In this document: positions 32,600-44,311 of the stretch, piece by piece
Position numbering within the stretch: position 1 is the first letter of the stretch
Layout: every line of letters starts with the position of its first letter
Assembly (NCBI GenBank): GCA_024734495.1
Contig: JALMQS010000618.1
Location: 605,027-669,026, forward strand
Direction of reading: 5' to 3'
DNA length: 64,000 bases
Origin: Forficula auricularia
Taxonomy: Eukaryota; Arthropoda; Insecta; Dermaptera; Forficulidae
Made by a program: the position numbers and the translations under genes
The notes under the pieces: model-generated
The model's database searches: none
The model's input: the letters and a program-made list of their open reading frames with translations, nothing else
What the model was told of the DNA's origin: nothing

Positions 32600-33195
32600 A
32601 TGATAAATAAACTGTAACGGATCGTTGCTAAACTTTGTCCAATGAACTATCGTAGTCTAGGGTAAAGTACTTTAAAATATAATTTTACAAAAAATTATAT
32701 ATGACCATTTCTGTGGTCCTCAAAGTACTCAATTACAATATTAAATTTCATCAAAATTGGTTGGGTCATTTTCAAAATATTTAGAAAAAACTAAAAAAGT
32801 AGCAAAATAATGTACTAATGTTTGTGGGCCGATATGTACCAAAAACTAATCAGCGCTTCATTTTGTTAAAATAATGTTATGTTTTCATTTTCATTTCAAT
32901 TGGTACAACGGTGTGGAAAAAATCGTGGACGAAAAAAAACGATAACATACATCCATCCATCCGCACTCACTTCCAAAAAAATGGCACTTTTTGGCCTCTC
33001 GACGAGACCCCAGATAATTTTTGTCAAAATCGTCACGTGCTAAAATTCAATCTAATTGAATAATACAATTTGTGACCTTAATTGAGTCCATGGGTTCCAT
33101 AGTCTTTACCTGAGGTCCCTTTGAAATCGCGCTTGCCACCCGACCGATTACAATACTTTACCCATGCTTCGCATTGGATAAAGTAAAAATATTTT
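32600..33195 (+). mobile_element. R2 repeat
   Basis: Matches 46955-47520 in reverse. Contains GGCCGATATGTACCAAAAAC, a CATC microsatellite and a 3' hairpin around GCATTGG (ACCCATGCTTCGCATTGGAT) followed by AAAGTA. R1 and R2 share layout, so both may belong to one Helitron-like group. Confidence 0.6.
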
Positions 33196-33232
33196 TTTTT
33201 ATTTTAGACCCTATACAAAAAAATAACCAAAA

Positions 33233-33420
33233 TTTTATTTGCACGAAATCTTCTCTGGAGAGAGACGGAGTGGTAGAACTTTTAATTGAAAGTAATGGAA
33301 GGCAGTCCAGGGGTAATGAGGAAAGAAAAAATTAACACATATCCAAATAAAGTATATGTGTTAATTTTTTCTTTCCTCATTACCCCTGGACTGCCTTCAT
33401 TACTTTCAATTATAACCAAA
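33233..33420. repeat. Family G palindrome
   Basis: From 33285, AAAGTAATGGAAGGCAGTCC and the following 35 bases are mirrored almost perfectly up to 33412. The stem is about 60 bp. Confidence 0.8.
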
Positions 33421-34030
33421 AATAATTATTTGATTAAAATTTAATAACTGTTTTTGATTGCGAAAAAAAAATACATATTGAAATTTCAAGTTTGTATCTT
33501 AATTAATTGTCGAGAAAGATCGTTCTGAAAGATGGAAGGATAGACATTGTATCGACACGTTTAAACGGAACCCTGAAAAGATATAGAAATGCTGCAGGTA
33601 CTTTCAGTATACCAATTCGGATAATAATATTAACATAATTTAATTTTTCTCTCTTTGAATTTCTAGATAACTTTCTCGTTTCGAATTTGAATTATTACAC
33701 ATCCTAATCTCTTCTAATTGCTATTAATTAATAAATAATTGGGTTAACTTAGATATTAATGCAGGCTATAAACCTGCTCCAGAGCTTGACAAATGCAGAT
33801 CCGCTGTGGTCGAGCTAAATGGAATAGGAAAGAGAGGTGGTTAGGAGGGGATGATTGGGGGTGAGACTGTATGTAGAAGGCAGGTCATGAGAAGACAGAC
33901 TAATCGAACTTGTTATCGGCTATATTAAATGAAAATGTCCCCGGTCTAATTGTCGTCAACGATCTAGTGGATAAAATCCTCTTTGGATATTTCGAAATAT
34001 ATAGATATTCTAGAAATAGAGTTGCTAAAA
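33421..34030. other. Mostly non-repetitive sequence
   Basis: 33720-34000 is less AT-rich and unmatched elsewhere in the window (contains GCAGATCCGCTGTGGTCGAG). No ORF with a domain. Possibly host DNA. Confidence 0.35.
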
Positions 34031-34069
34031 GCTAATTTAATTCAAAATGTGGAATAGTAATAACAATTG

Positions 34070-34625
34070 AAATGTTTTTGTTTTGCCGAGAGTAGCAGAG
34101 TTGTTGATTCACAAAGAGAAACAAACAGGTTGTCCTCTGCTTGATGCAGAGTTCTAAGCTGACCACCAGTGAAAAAGGAACACCAAATTTTCAATATCCA
34201 TACGATGTTGACTCCATGAAAAACAAACAAATTAAAAAAGACTGATGATGAAGGGAATCGGATTAGCCGAGAGCTTAAAGACACTAGCCTTCTAAGCAGG
34301 CCTTCTAAGCAGGAGTCCCGGGTTCGAGTCCGAGTCCCTGCATTGATATTTAACCGACAATAATCTGATTCCTTGTCACCAATCCGTCTGGCAAGCGTGG
34401 TGACTTAATGTCAACCCCCTTCCATTTGATGGAAGAGGCCTTTATTCAGCAGTGGATTGTCGATATCGACAGGCTGATGATGATGATGATGAAGACCAAG
34501 TCTTCAAAACTATAGTCTCAAACAAATAAATAATATATATATACAGATATATCATCTCGATATATATGTGTGTATGTTTATTTGCATCAAGCAGAGGACA
34601 ACCTCTTTGTTTCTCTTTGTGTAGT
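34070..34625. mobile_element. Family B copy split by a SINE
   Basis: Outer boxes at 34112-34146 (AACAGGTTGTCCTCTGCTTG) and 34585-34622 mirror each other. The inner plus-strand hammerhead-like core starts at 34242 (CTGATGATGAAG) and resumes after the SINE as ACCAAGTCTTCAAAACTATA. Confidence 0.75.
34253..34490 (+). mobile_element. tRNA-derived SINE with (GATGAT)n tail
   Basis: The head (34256-34345) has an A box in TTAGCCGAGAGC and a B box GGTTCGAGTCC. The loop CTTCTAA fits a TCT anticodon, with a 14-bp duplication (CCTTCTAAGCAGG twice). The body contains CAAGCGTGGTGACTTAATGT and GATGGAAGAGGCCTTTATTC, and ends CAGGCTGATGATGATGATGA. Similar bodies and tails are common in insect, notably lepidopteran, retroposons. 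Confidence 0.75.
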
Positions 34626-34646
34626 AATAACAATTAATATCTAGAG

Positions 34647-35797
34647 CAGGGTTGTCCAACCCGCGGGCCGCATGAGGCCCAGCACTGCAATGTGTGTGGC
34701 CCAACAACAATCATAAACTTCCTTAACACATTGAGATTTATATGTAGAGATATATGGTATTTATTCCCTTTTTCAAAATATAAAGCTTTTTTTCAAGAAT
34801 AAAATTCACTAAAATAAAAATTATAGGCTCAACTATATAAGATAAAAAAAAAATAATGAAGTTTCGAATATTTAAAAATTCTTCTTCTTCTCATATTTTC
34901 ATTTTCTAAAATATTTATTATTTCACCATTTATATGCTACGTCACTAACCAAGTCTATAGTTATCATTCTAATAGTACCTACAAGTAGACAAGGAATTGA
35001 GATTTTCTAGAACAATCAAAATTAATTGATAATTTCTCTCCTGGACTAAAACTTGTCAGGAGTTGTCTTTTAGATCGTTGATCCTTCTTACATGTCAATA
35101 GATAATGGATAGTCAAGGATTATTATATCCGTGATCCTTTTAAAAAATAAATTATCATTTCTCATATTCTTCTTTAATCCCAATCGATTTAAACCAGGTC
35201 TGTCCAATATAACGTTATAAAATTCCTCAAAACATTGAGATTAATTTGTAGATACTGGAAAACACACAACTATTTGGCCTGATAATTTCTTTTTCTCTAA
35301 AATAAGAAATCTGAAAATCTATTGTGAAGTTTTCGAAAAATAAAAGTGCTAATTTTAAATTTTGAATCTGGAACTAGATTTCAAGATTTCCGAAAAAATA
35401 ATCATCATTTTGGTCTATTTTCGACTCCATTTTCATTAGAAATAAATTTTCTACTTGCAAACATTCTGATTGAATGTTCTAGAACAACAATTATAGATAC
35501 CGATCTGAAAGAAAAATTGAATATTGTCTTTTTGTTAGAGTTTTAAATTAATTATCTAGCCAGGAAAAAATATAAACAAATGAGAAGCTACTTTCAAGTA
35601 TAAAATTTACGAAAAGTAAAATTAGAAGCTTACTATTCGAGTTCAAAAAATAATACAGCTCTTATTTCTACATTATATATTAACTATCTTTTTTGAATAA
35701 CAAATATCAATAGAATTATAATATTTTATCCCCAGTCCGAGACAATTTTTTTTCTTCAAATGTGGCCCGTGCAAGCCAGTAAGGTTGGACACCTCTG
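34647..35797. mobile_element. Non-autonomous hAT, 1151 bp
   Basis: Ends CAGGGTTGTCCAACC and GGTTGGACACCTCTG with duplication ATCTAGAG (34639-34646) and ATCTAGAA (35798-35805). A second internal hAT-like start (CAGGTCTGTCCAATATAAC, 35195) suggests a nested or duplicated copy. No transposase; the 66-codon frame at 35346-35546 is unassigned. Confidence 0.8.
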
Positions 35798-35819
35798 ATC
35801 TAGAATGACTTGCGCACAG

Positions 35820-36100
35820 TATTTTTTTTATAATGATACTGATACAACCTCTGTAGTCCGTGGTGGATCCTTGTAACGTGAAGATAAGGGGAGACTTAGG
35901 GATTGGGTAGCAGTCGAAGGTATCTGTGGATGCTGGTCTTGAAAGATTGAAGGTTATAAGTTGCTGGGAAGACGGTCGGGGGAAGAGTCTCTAGATGTCA
36001 TAGGGATAAATGAATTGGCGAATGAGTTTGTTCGATTAGTATCCAGTTTAAGCGCGTAGGGGTGTTGAGTTTTAGAAAATCGTGTATTTCTTATATATGA
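35820..36100 (-). mobile_element. LINE 3' fragment
   Basis: Matches 201-353 and extends further upstream (CGAAGGTATCTGTGGATGCT, GATGTCATAGGGATAAATGA). Frame is lost. Confidence 0.7.
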
Positions 36101-36169
36101 CTTATTTCACTTACAATGTTAAAACAATAAAATTAGACAAAAAAAAAATGGAAACTTTCTAAAGAAACT

Positions 36170-36375
36170 GGGTAAATTTTGGTGAATAAAAAGAAATCAA
36201 TGAGGTTGTCCTCCGCTTGATGCAAATAAATATTTACTAAATGACTAAAAATAAGTATGTATAAGTATATTGTATATATAATTTATTTATTTGAATCTAT
36301 AGTTTCGAAGGTTTGATCTTCATCATCAGTCTTTTAATTAGAAATATTTTATCTGTTATTTCTCATGGATTCAAT
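36170..36375. mobile_element. Family B fragment
   Basis: The outer box GAGGTTGTCCTCCGCTTGAT is followed by the AT-rich linker and the inner arm with the hammerhead-like motif. Confidence 0.65.
36295..36333 (-). ncRNA. Hammerhead-like motif, family B
   Basis: Minus strand CTGATGA, T, stem II GAAG/CTTC, GAAA, CTATAGATTC. Core intact; the GTC site is changed. Confidence 0.5.
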
Positions 36376-36547
36376 TACTCAATTGGATAATTATATGGAA
36401 CACCTCATAAATTCAAGTTCAAATTCAGAGTTTTTTAAGTAATTCAATTTTTTTGCTCGTATATCAAAAATATTAAATTATAAAATATAAATAGATAACT
36501 GTACTAATTAAAATCCCCAAAATTATGTGTGAATTTGAACTTGAATT

Positions 36548-36865
36548 ATGACGTTGGTGCGCCTGTATCTAGGCACCATTTGAGCGGAGAAGAATTAAAG
36601 CTGCGTATGAACTAGGCGGGTCCAGTCAATGGAATACTTTAGCTTAGAGCTTAAGCCATGAAGTATTTATGAAAGAATAACTTTTACATAAGTTTTAAAT
36701 AGATAGAGAATAGAAAAGGTAGATCATAAGCCTGACCGAAACGTGATTAGCTCAGTAAACCTATAAATGGAGTGGGTGCTCATAATAAGTCGATCGAAAC
36801 CTCGTAGTTATATTGTATTATTTGTTCGTGTTCAATAAATAATTATAATTAATTATGTGTGATTT
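36548..36865 (+). mobile_element. Possible solo LTR
   Basis: A less AT-rich block with a TATA-like CCTATAAATGG (36759), GTGTTCAATAAATAATTATA (polyadenylation-signal-like AATAAA) 70 bp later, and a related AATAAA segment at 17660. No clear terminal TG..CA or duplication, so only a candidate. Confidence 0.3.
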
Positions 36866-37079
36866 AAATAAAAATTCAAATTTTAAAGAAAAGATAGAGT
36901 TTACTATATAAACATTGGAGTTTTCCCGATTTGCTGCCTCAGATCCATTTTATTAATGTGATTTTGCTTTTTACTTTTATTTATATATTTATTTTTAAGG
37001 GGGGATCCAAAATTATATTTTTATGTGTGTGGGGCGAAAATTTGTTGTTCAGACACTATACTAAAGTATTGAAGATTAT

Positions 37080-37235
37080 TTTGATTTAATAGATAATAAC
37101 CATCTTTAATTTTAATGTGAAATAAGTGACCTAGTATCCTTAACTCATAGTAAATCCATATTAAATAAAATATTTATTTACTCTTATCTTTATTAAAGAT
37201 GTTTCACCTTGCACCAACACCACAATCTCTACTGA
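37080..37235. repeat. Family F fragment
   Basis: AATGTGAAATAAGTGACCTA and CCTTAACTCATAGTAAATCC match 25870-25930; a related piece lies inside the hAT MITE at 38320-38385. Confidence 0.5.
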
Positions 37236-37239
37236 TTAT

Positions 37240-38135
37240 TAATAACCATCTGGCTAAATCAAGACATTTTGCAATGGAAAATAAATTCACTAATATTAAA
37301 TATTAGATTTAGATCAAAGTTTCGCTTTTCTAGGTTTACCCGTTACAATTAAATAAGAATTAAAAAATATATTTTTTATAAAAAGAAGTAAGTAAATTGT
37401 ATGAAAAAAAAATGATGCTTAATGTACAATTAAAAAGAATAACACAATCTAAATTAATAATTATTGAAACAACCCTCATTAAGCAAAGCTTGTGTGATCT
37501 GACATTACAGTGTTTGTTAATTTAAATTGATATACACATAAATACACACCGAAACTTCCAAAATTAAATTAAAACTCAAGCCCTAAACCTCCAGATATGA
37601 ATTTAAATAAGAATTTGTTGAGTCCTACTACACATTTTGAATGATATCCTGCATTGTAATGATCATTTTGTTGTAGTTGTTTTTTAAAGTTTACTACCCT
37701 TCTGAAAACATACAGACTGAGAAATAGACAAACCAATAATATATCAAAATCAAATGACTGTAATCGTTAATCGTTTTTTTTTAATTTATTATTTATTTAT
37801 TTATATATTTTTTCTGTATATATTTCAATTCAAAATACTTAGAGCCATATCATTCTATCCACTTTCTATATAAAAGTGAAAGTGAAGCATTGGTAATTTA
37901 ATTTAATCAGATGAAAGAAAACTCAAATTGAAGTTGATACTGTGATTCCTGCCTTTCGAGAAAAGAAATTTAATTTTCTCTGATGTTATAATAAGATCCA
38001 ACATATTTTTTATTTTTATTTTAATAATAAAAGCCTTTTTGAAGAAGATTATATTATTTATGGCTCTCGCTTTTTGCTTATGTAAAATATTTTTTTTTCT
38101 CTACCCCCTTGGGTTTGGGAACTAAATCTGCATTT
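37240..38135. other. No feature recognised
   Basis: Very AT-rich; no ORF, repeat terminus or RNA motif supported. Confidence 0.45.
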
Positions 38136-38139
38136 AGAC

Positions 38140-38567
38140 CAGTGTTTGTCAACGTGGACAACACGCCCCACAGGGAGACAATTTCATTGTTAAAGGGGGC
38201 AATTCAAAAATTTACTCCCCCAGATATATATACAAAAGTCTCAAAAGTTAGTTACTCATATTTGAAATAAAATATTAACAAAATTTGATAATAAGTAGCA
38301 TCTTCAGCAATAATTAGTAGAGATTGTGGTGTTGGTGCAAGGTAAAACCTAGAATCCTTAACTCATAGTAAATCAATTCATCTTCAGCAATATATAAAAT
38401 ACACTTGAATGTATTTAGAACTATACAAAATACTACTCAAAATTTTTTTGAAATTATATTTTATATAAATAATAATTCATTTTTAGAATAGAAAAATTAT
38501 GTATATGTTGTGAGAATTTTAAAAAGACTTAGATGGGACATGGCGCAAAAAAGGTTGGGAAACACTG
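38140..38567. mobile_element. hAT MITE, 428 bp
   Basis: CAGTGTTTGTCAACG and GGTTGGGAAACACTG ends; 8-bp duplication ATTTAGAC (38132-38139) against ATTTAGTC (38568-38575). Contains a family F piece. Confidence 0.8.
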
Positions 38568-38869
38568 ATTTAGTCAGTCGTTATAGGTGTAAAAGATAAA
38601 AGAAATCAATTTTTTAACAGAAATGTTATTTTTATATAAAAATTAAATATTTTAGAAGTATTTCTACAAGATTTAATTAAGAAAAGTTTACTCATTTATG
38701 ATTTTATACAAGGGCGTAGGGGGTGATTTTTTTTCATAAAATTACTTTTTGAAATGTTAACAACGTTAAAATTGTTTAAATTGCCATTTCTGGATATTTT
38801 TTAAACTTTTTTTATCTGTTATATTAATATATTATATATTAATTTTTAAATATTTTATGAATATTTTTT

Positions 38870-39110
38870 TTTTACTTTATATCTACTCTTATTAAACGAG
38901 CAAAAATTTTTTATTTATTTGTATTTTTTTTAATTTGAAAACGGCTCCACCGATTTTGATGAAACCAACTCTATTAAAAAGTTTTGAGGATGAGAAAGCA
39001 ATCTGGCTAGGTCTGGACCTCGACAAATTTCATCTTAATTCATCTTTTCTTATTTTTTAATTTGGTTACCGTGCATCGCTCGGTGGCTCCTGGCACTTTA
39101 TATTATATTA
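38870..39110 (+). mobile_element. R3 repeat, short copy
   Basis: Starts with TCTTATTAAACGAGCAAAAA, has GAAAACGGCTCCACCGATTT, and ends with the hairpin-bearing TTACCGTGCATCGCTCGGTG and CTCCTGGCACTTTATA. The layout (short 5' consensus, 3' hairpin) is Helitron/Helentron-like. Confidence 0.5.
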
Positions 39111-39159
39111 TTTTACATTTTTTAGCGCACCTTTGAATTCTTTTTTCTTTTTTTTTAAT

Positions 39160-39412
39160 TAATTAGTTGATCGTAAATAATTATGAATAGTAGGAACATA
39201 ATAATTTATTGAAACGTTAGTTTTTATCTATTAAAAAGAACGTTTCGGAGAGTCTTACTAGCTTCTTCAGTGCTTAAAAGAGTCAAAGAATGAATGAAGA
39301 TTGTTATCACCTTTTAAAACCTGAACAAGTAGGGAAGATACTCCGAAGCGTTAGTATTTAAAAGATTGAGAAGGAAGAATCAATTAATTATTTTATTTGG
39401 AATTTATGCTTT
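39160..39412. mobile_element. Family C-like foldback
   Basis: A minus-strand core (39233-39275: CTGAAGA, A, weak stem II, CCGAAACGTT) faces a decayed plus-strand core (CTGAACAAGTAGGGAAG..CTCCGAAGCGTTAG, 39330-39365). Confidence 0.5.
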
Positions 39413-39469
39413 TTATTATTCTTGGGATTCCTCCCAGTCGAATATTCAGTTATTTATATAATTTATAAT

Positions 39470-39730
39470 AGTGGGCCCACAGGGAGGGGTGTTAAGACGT
39501 AGCGTGCGTAATTGAAATTTCTGGGGAGGGGTGGTTGAAAATTGTTGCAAAATTAGCATTATATGCTAAAAATAAAAACCGTCAAGTTAATAATTTCAAC
39601 AAAAGGTAATAAAAACCTTTTCTAATTTTTTAGAAGTGAATAAAATATAATGTACAAGGGGGGGGGGGGGGTAACTTTTCATGAAACTGAGGGGGTGAGT
39701 CATCAAGCTAGGGAAGATGGGCACCCCTGA
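39470..39730. other. Possible hAT-like MITE remnant with G run
   Basis: The minus-strand end TCAGGGGTGCCCATCTTCCC near 39715-39730 resembles a hAT terminus; the left partner is unclear. A G run lies at 39659-39671. Confidence 0.35.
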
Positions 39731-40669
39731 TGAATCGATATCTATTATTCAAAGTTGTTTTTATGAAAGCTAAATTTTCTAAATTCATCATCCAAATAAA
39801 TATATTAATATATAAATGAATTTATCTAGAAAATAAAACTTAATCCAATGATACTTCACTAAATATATTTTGTTATTAGAAATTTAAAATTTATTTATAT
39901 TAAGTGGTAAATTTGTTTTTTAGCCAAAACAGACTCTTCTGGGTCATTAGTTAAAGTAGAAAATAACGACACAATCATTTACTGTTGACGTGTTCGATGT
40001 AATAAATAAAATACGATTTAATACATATTATTTTACCAATCACTGTTTATTTTGTAATAAAACCAATTGATTGGAATTATGCTCATTCACTTGGAAGTTG
40101 TTTTTGTCACGGAAGTGTCATTTCGACCCTTGGGTAATATATTTATATTACATAATTAAATTCAGAGAATATATTTTGATAAAATAGTCATTATTAGAGC
40201 AGTACCATAGGGGGTGTCCCTTAATTACATGAGGCAATGTTTCGACCCCCCTCTCCCTTTGGTGAGATGTCGTGAGATTTGTCTCGACCCCTCCCCCCTA
40301 TCTCACATGAGATTTTTCAAAATTTGTATTTTTAGTATAAATACGTTATTATCGCTTCAGGTTTTGGGGTATTTCTAACTCAAACATTCAGATGCAAAGA
40401 TAAATAAAATATAAATGCGGAAGAATTTTAATTTTGGTTTTTCTCTCAATGAAGGGCGAATGAAAATAATGTGGTTGGGATTAAAGATTCCAAAAAGTTT
40501 TTTTTAATATATTAATTTATAAATACAAATTATTATTAAGTGAAAACATGTTTTCAGAGTTATTTATTAATAAGAACTTCAAGTGTTCCGTTTGCAGCGC
40601 CCTCCCTAATGATATCTATTGGCTTCAAGAAATTTTTAGATTTAAAAAAAAAAAAAAAAAAAATTATAA
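39731..40669. other. No gene; C-rich MITE-like end at 40205-40330
   Basis: GGGGTGTCCCTTAATTACAT with CGACCCCCCTCTCCC nearby resembles common insect MITE termini. The rest is AT-rich without supported features. Confidence 0.4.
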
Positions 40670-41614
40670 AAAAATAAAACCGACTTCAAAAAAATTAAAT
40701 GCAACAAAATCAAATAATAAAAACTCAAAAATAAAATAAAATTCACTAAAAGGTATAAAATAATTATCTAATTTAGTTTCAACTAAACGATGAAATATTT
40801 ACATGAAATCACTTTTTGAAGTCGGTGCCAAACATATACATTTTCAATCAAACTCGACGGATTTTAATTAGTACCATTGCTTATATAGTTTGTTTAGCAC
40901 CGACTTCAAAAAGTGATTTCATGTAAATATTTCATCGTTTAGTTGTAACTAAATTAGATAATTATTTTATACCTTTTAGTGCATTTTATTTTATTTTTTG
41001 AGTTCTTATTATTTTATTTGTTGCATTTAATTTTTTTGAAGTCGGTTTTATTTTTATTTTTTTATAAAAATTATTTTTATTTTTCTCTTTTAGTAATGTT
41101 ATTAATGGTGACTTAATAAAATACCTTGCATGCATCTCGTAAGAGAAAGCGTCTGGCGAATGAATCAGAAAATGATAATAAAATTAAATTCATAAATATA
41201 GAAATTCTCTAGAAACGTTTGCTGGTTTTAAATGAACGTTTTAAGATTGATTTTTTTATAAAAGATTTTATTTATTATAATTTCGATTATTTGTTCATAA
41301 GAATTGGAAATTTACGTTAATTCGTCATTGATCATATCATCAGAACTTGACCAAATTAATATGGCACTACCCCTAAGGTACCCTCTTTCTAATATAAAAA
41401 GAATCATCGAAATCGGTTCATAAGCAAAGAAGTTATGCCTGATCAAACATAGAAAAAAGGCCCAATACCAATGAAAAATAAACGGAACCAATCGGAAATT
41501 AGACTGAACCCAATGCAAGTAAAAATCATCAAAATCGGTTACAATTGGCGAAGATATCAGGTAACATAGACACACAAAAAAAAACCTCCTCCTTTTTTGA
41601 AGTCGGTTAAAAAA
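40670..41614 (+). mobile_element. R4 element, copy with inner palindrome and coding relic
   Basis: Begins AAAACCGACTTCAAAAAAAT, has a palindrome of about 180-bp arms (40677-41055) whose centre carries GAAGTCGGTGCCAAACATAT, then a coding relic, and ends CCTCCTCCTTTTTTGAAGTC. A 21-base A run lies near 40643-40661. Family position unknown. Confidence 0.65.
41126..41350 (+). pseudogene. Exon-like relic of R4 (two stops)
   Basis: Shares HASRKRKRLANESENDNKIK with the open copy at 54687-54917 and continues in parallel (IKDFIYYNFDY, FVIDHIIRT), but has in-frame TAG and TAA. Preceded by a polypyrimidine tract and AG (TTTTTCTCTTTTAG), like a splice acceptor. No domain recognised. Confidence 0.45.
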
Positions 41615-42036
41615 CATTCGACTGACAAAGAATGTAGGAAAAGTGACTCCGCAACTTTTAGCACTAATAATTTAATAAAAAAAATACTCTGATAAAAAAG
41701 CAAACTGGGCATTAGGAACGACAGGTTCATACTCCCCCTCGGTGTGTAATTACCCCCCGCCTCCCCATGAACATTCTTCTTGCTACGGCCTTGTCCAGTA
41801 TGCTCTGGAAGATTGCCCCACGATAAGGGTCACAGCTTGATTTGATTTTATTACTTTATGTAAAACATTTAATCTGTGTATATAACTAAAGGAAGGATTT
41901 AAAAATCCTGTTTTTATGCTAATTAAATGTTTTTAATTACTTTTTATTTTTTTAATAAAACTTCATCCGCGCTTCGTTCCGAAATCTTCTTAATTCTCTT
42001 TTTAATATTATTATTATTATCATTTCTATCTATAAA

Positions 42037-42429
42037 ATGAAAACAAATACATCCTCCCAGCTCCCAGAGGACCATTTCACAAGCGTCGGATCAAAGTATT
42101 ATTTAGTTAAATCGATAAATAATTTAAAATTCTTATCTAAAGAATCGATTACCCACACAACACTCGAAACATTTAAGAATGGGTTTGGTGCTGACCAAGC
42201 TTTTCGTTTTTTTATTTTTACGGAACCCCCTCTGCCTCTTTACCAACCCCCTCTTCATACCTCCCTGAGGTCCGTAAAAGATAAATTGACGATAAAATAC
42301 AGCCACAGGGTAAGAAAGAAAAAATATAAAAAATCAATCTCGGATGGTGAATCAAAATGTGCTGTCAATATTATCGATAAGAGAATGCATAAAGCAAAAA
42401 CTGCTTTGAAAATGGCAAGAAAAGAATGA
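42037..42429 (+). CDS. Hypothetical 130-aa lysine-rich protein
   Basis: An ATG follows TATCTATAAA and opens 130 codons. The C-terminal third is rich in Lys/Arg (RVRKKKYKKS, KAKTALKMARKE), with a short Pro-rich stretch (PPLPLYQPPL) around residues 67-76. No family recognised, no repeat match in the window. It is the longest frame here not explained by a transposon, but in such sequence 130 codons can occur by chance, so it is doubtful. Confidence 0.3.
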   Translation: MKTNTSSQLPEDHFTSVGSKYYLVKSINNLKFLSKESITHTTLETFKNGFGADQAFRFFIFTEPPLPLYQPPLHTSLRSVKDKLTIKYSHRVRKKKYKKSISDGESKCAVNIIDKRMHKAKTALKMARKE

Positions 42430-42549
42430 AAATGATGATCTCTAACAAAGGACGAATTTCCAATAAAAAGTGCATTTTAAAGATTTATCAACTTATTTTT
42501 AAAAGGATAATTATTTTTTAATGAAAATAAATTTAAAAAAAGGTCTTAA

Positions 42550-43170
42550 GATGCGGTACCGATATGTCTTTGGCAAACCCTTGGGGGGATGATTATCGAA
42601 AAGAAAAGGAGAGTGTCTAAGGGAAGGAGGAAAGATTTCTAAGCACGCTTATATTCTTGGAGGATTGAAGATTGTAAGATTCTGAAAAGTGCAAGGCGGT
42701 AATTGGTAACTGGAAATTACAGATACTGGTGGTGAAAGCTTAAATTTTCTCAAATGGGTCTTCAGACAGCTGATTGATCAGTGTTTAAGGGATATATATA
42801 CAAAAACCAAACCTATTTATTAAATAATATTCTTTGATTATGCATATGACATTTGTGACAGCGACCCAAATGCGTTAGTTTCAATTTCTACCACATGGCG
42901 GCAACACGGTAATTTACATTTACCAATAGAGTTCTAATCCCTAGAAGTCACGGAGACGAACTAATTGGCGAGTGATTAATGACATTGATGCGAAAAGGAG
43001 CTACACCAAGAAAATCCAATTCCTATTGGGCCTTGCGGCCTGGAAAGAAATTTTTGGGGTTTGGTCAGAGTCGAAGGTAAGGATGTGGGTCTTGAACAAC
43101 TGAAGGTCACGGGAGAGACGGTCGAAATAAACGACACTGAAAGGATGTGTTCAGCCTTAGAAAATCACAA
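42550..43170 (-). mobile_element. Degraded LINE 3' fragments
   Basis: 42975-43170 keeps AAAAGGAGCTACACCAAGAA and GTCAGAGTCGAAGGTAAGGA in the order of the LINE 3' end; 42550-42760 is a more doubtful second piece (GATTGAAGATTGTAAGATTC). Confidence 0.45.
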
Positions 43171-43260
43171 ATGAGGCATTAGGGGGCATTATTAATATAC
43201 TCTCTGCCTGAAAATATGGTATACATTTGAAAGAAAATCTCTTATCAAGATTATCTAGAC

Positions 43261-43725
43261 CAGGGATGTCTAACCTTTTGGCTTACACGGGCCGCATTTT
43301 AAGTAAAGAGAAATGTCTCTGGCCCCAGATAAAATTTACTATAATAATTCTATTGATATTTTTTATTCCCTTTTATTTTTCTGAAAACTTTTGCGCAGAT
43401 TGTCCAATTTCTTCTTATTTTAGAAACAAAAAAAAACAATCAGGTCAAATTGTATTAGATATGATTTCCAGTAGGAACATAAAAATCCTCAATGAAATCC
43501 TGGATGAAGAAGGAAGAATCCTCCAAAACGTTGGTTTAAAAGAAAGAATTGCAATCCAATAAATACACCTTATTTTGAAATGAGATAATTTTTTCTTTCA
43601 TTCACTCCGGAGCTGCCTTCCATTACTTTCAACTGAAAAATCACAATCTTTTAAGGAAGTTTATAATTTTATGTCGGGCCACATTCATTGTAGTGCTGGG
43701 CCATTGTAGTGATTGGACAGCCCTG
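43261..43725. mobile_element. hAT MITE, 465 bp
   Basis: CAGGGATGTCTAACC start; GGACAGCCCTG end; duplication ATCTAGAC (43253-43260) against ATCTAGAG (43726-43733). A family C/G piece with a decayed hammerhead-like core (GATGAAGAAGGAAG..CCTCCAAAACGTTGG, 43483-43525) is nested inside. The 111-codon frame spans both and is not a gene. Confidence 0.8.
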
Positions 43726-44245
43726 ATCTAGAGTTTCGAAAGCAACTGGAAATACTCATTATATTGATATTATTATTATTGTCATTATATTGTATTGATA
43801 ACTAAATAATATTTGACAGGGGTTGCTTTTGAGTTAAGTTGGAATTTGAAGGCCAAAAATGAGTTGTTTTTTTTTAAGAAAAATAAAATAGTCTCCGCTG
43901 TAATTTCAAAATGGAAAATTTTAACCCAAATAACGTGAATTTACAAAGAAGAGATGCCAAATCGAAGCAAATGACTAATGAACAAAGTCATGGTATCTTG
44001 CATCAGCTATTACAGTATAATTTATGAAGTACAAAGAAAAATTAGAACACGGTGCTATTAATAAATTGAATATGTTTAAGATACTTACATTTAATAAACT
44101 AGAGAGAAATACTCTTGATAAGGTTTCTATAATATCACAACGTGTATGGAATGAATATTGTTAGAGTTCGTGGCTGTGATGAACTGTACTAGATGAAGAA
44201 GGAGGTATCAGCCAAAGATGGAATCACTGGGTTCAATAAAACACC

Positions 44246-44298
44246 TTTAATAAGACGTTTCGGCCTGAATTTTATTTGGCCATCTTCAGACAATTAGG
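44246..44298 (-). ncRNA. Hammerhead-like motif in left Penelope terminus
   Basis: Minus strand CTGAAGA, extra T, stem II GGCC/GGCC with loop AAATAAAATTCA, GAAA, CGTC. The core is complete (position 7 is A). Stem I can form about three pairs. Confidence 0.65.
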
Positions 44299-44311
44299 CT
44301 AAAAAATTTTT

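Noticed and set aside
43227..43562. 111-codon plus-strand frame
   Set aside because: Begins outside a hAT MITE, crosses its terminal repeat and a nested family C fragment.
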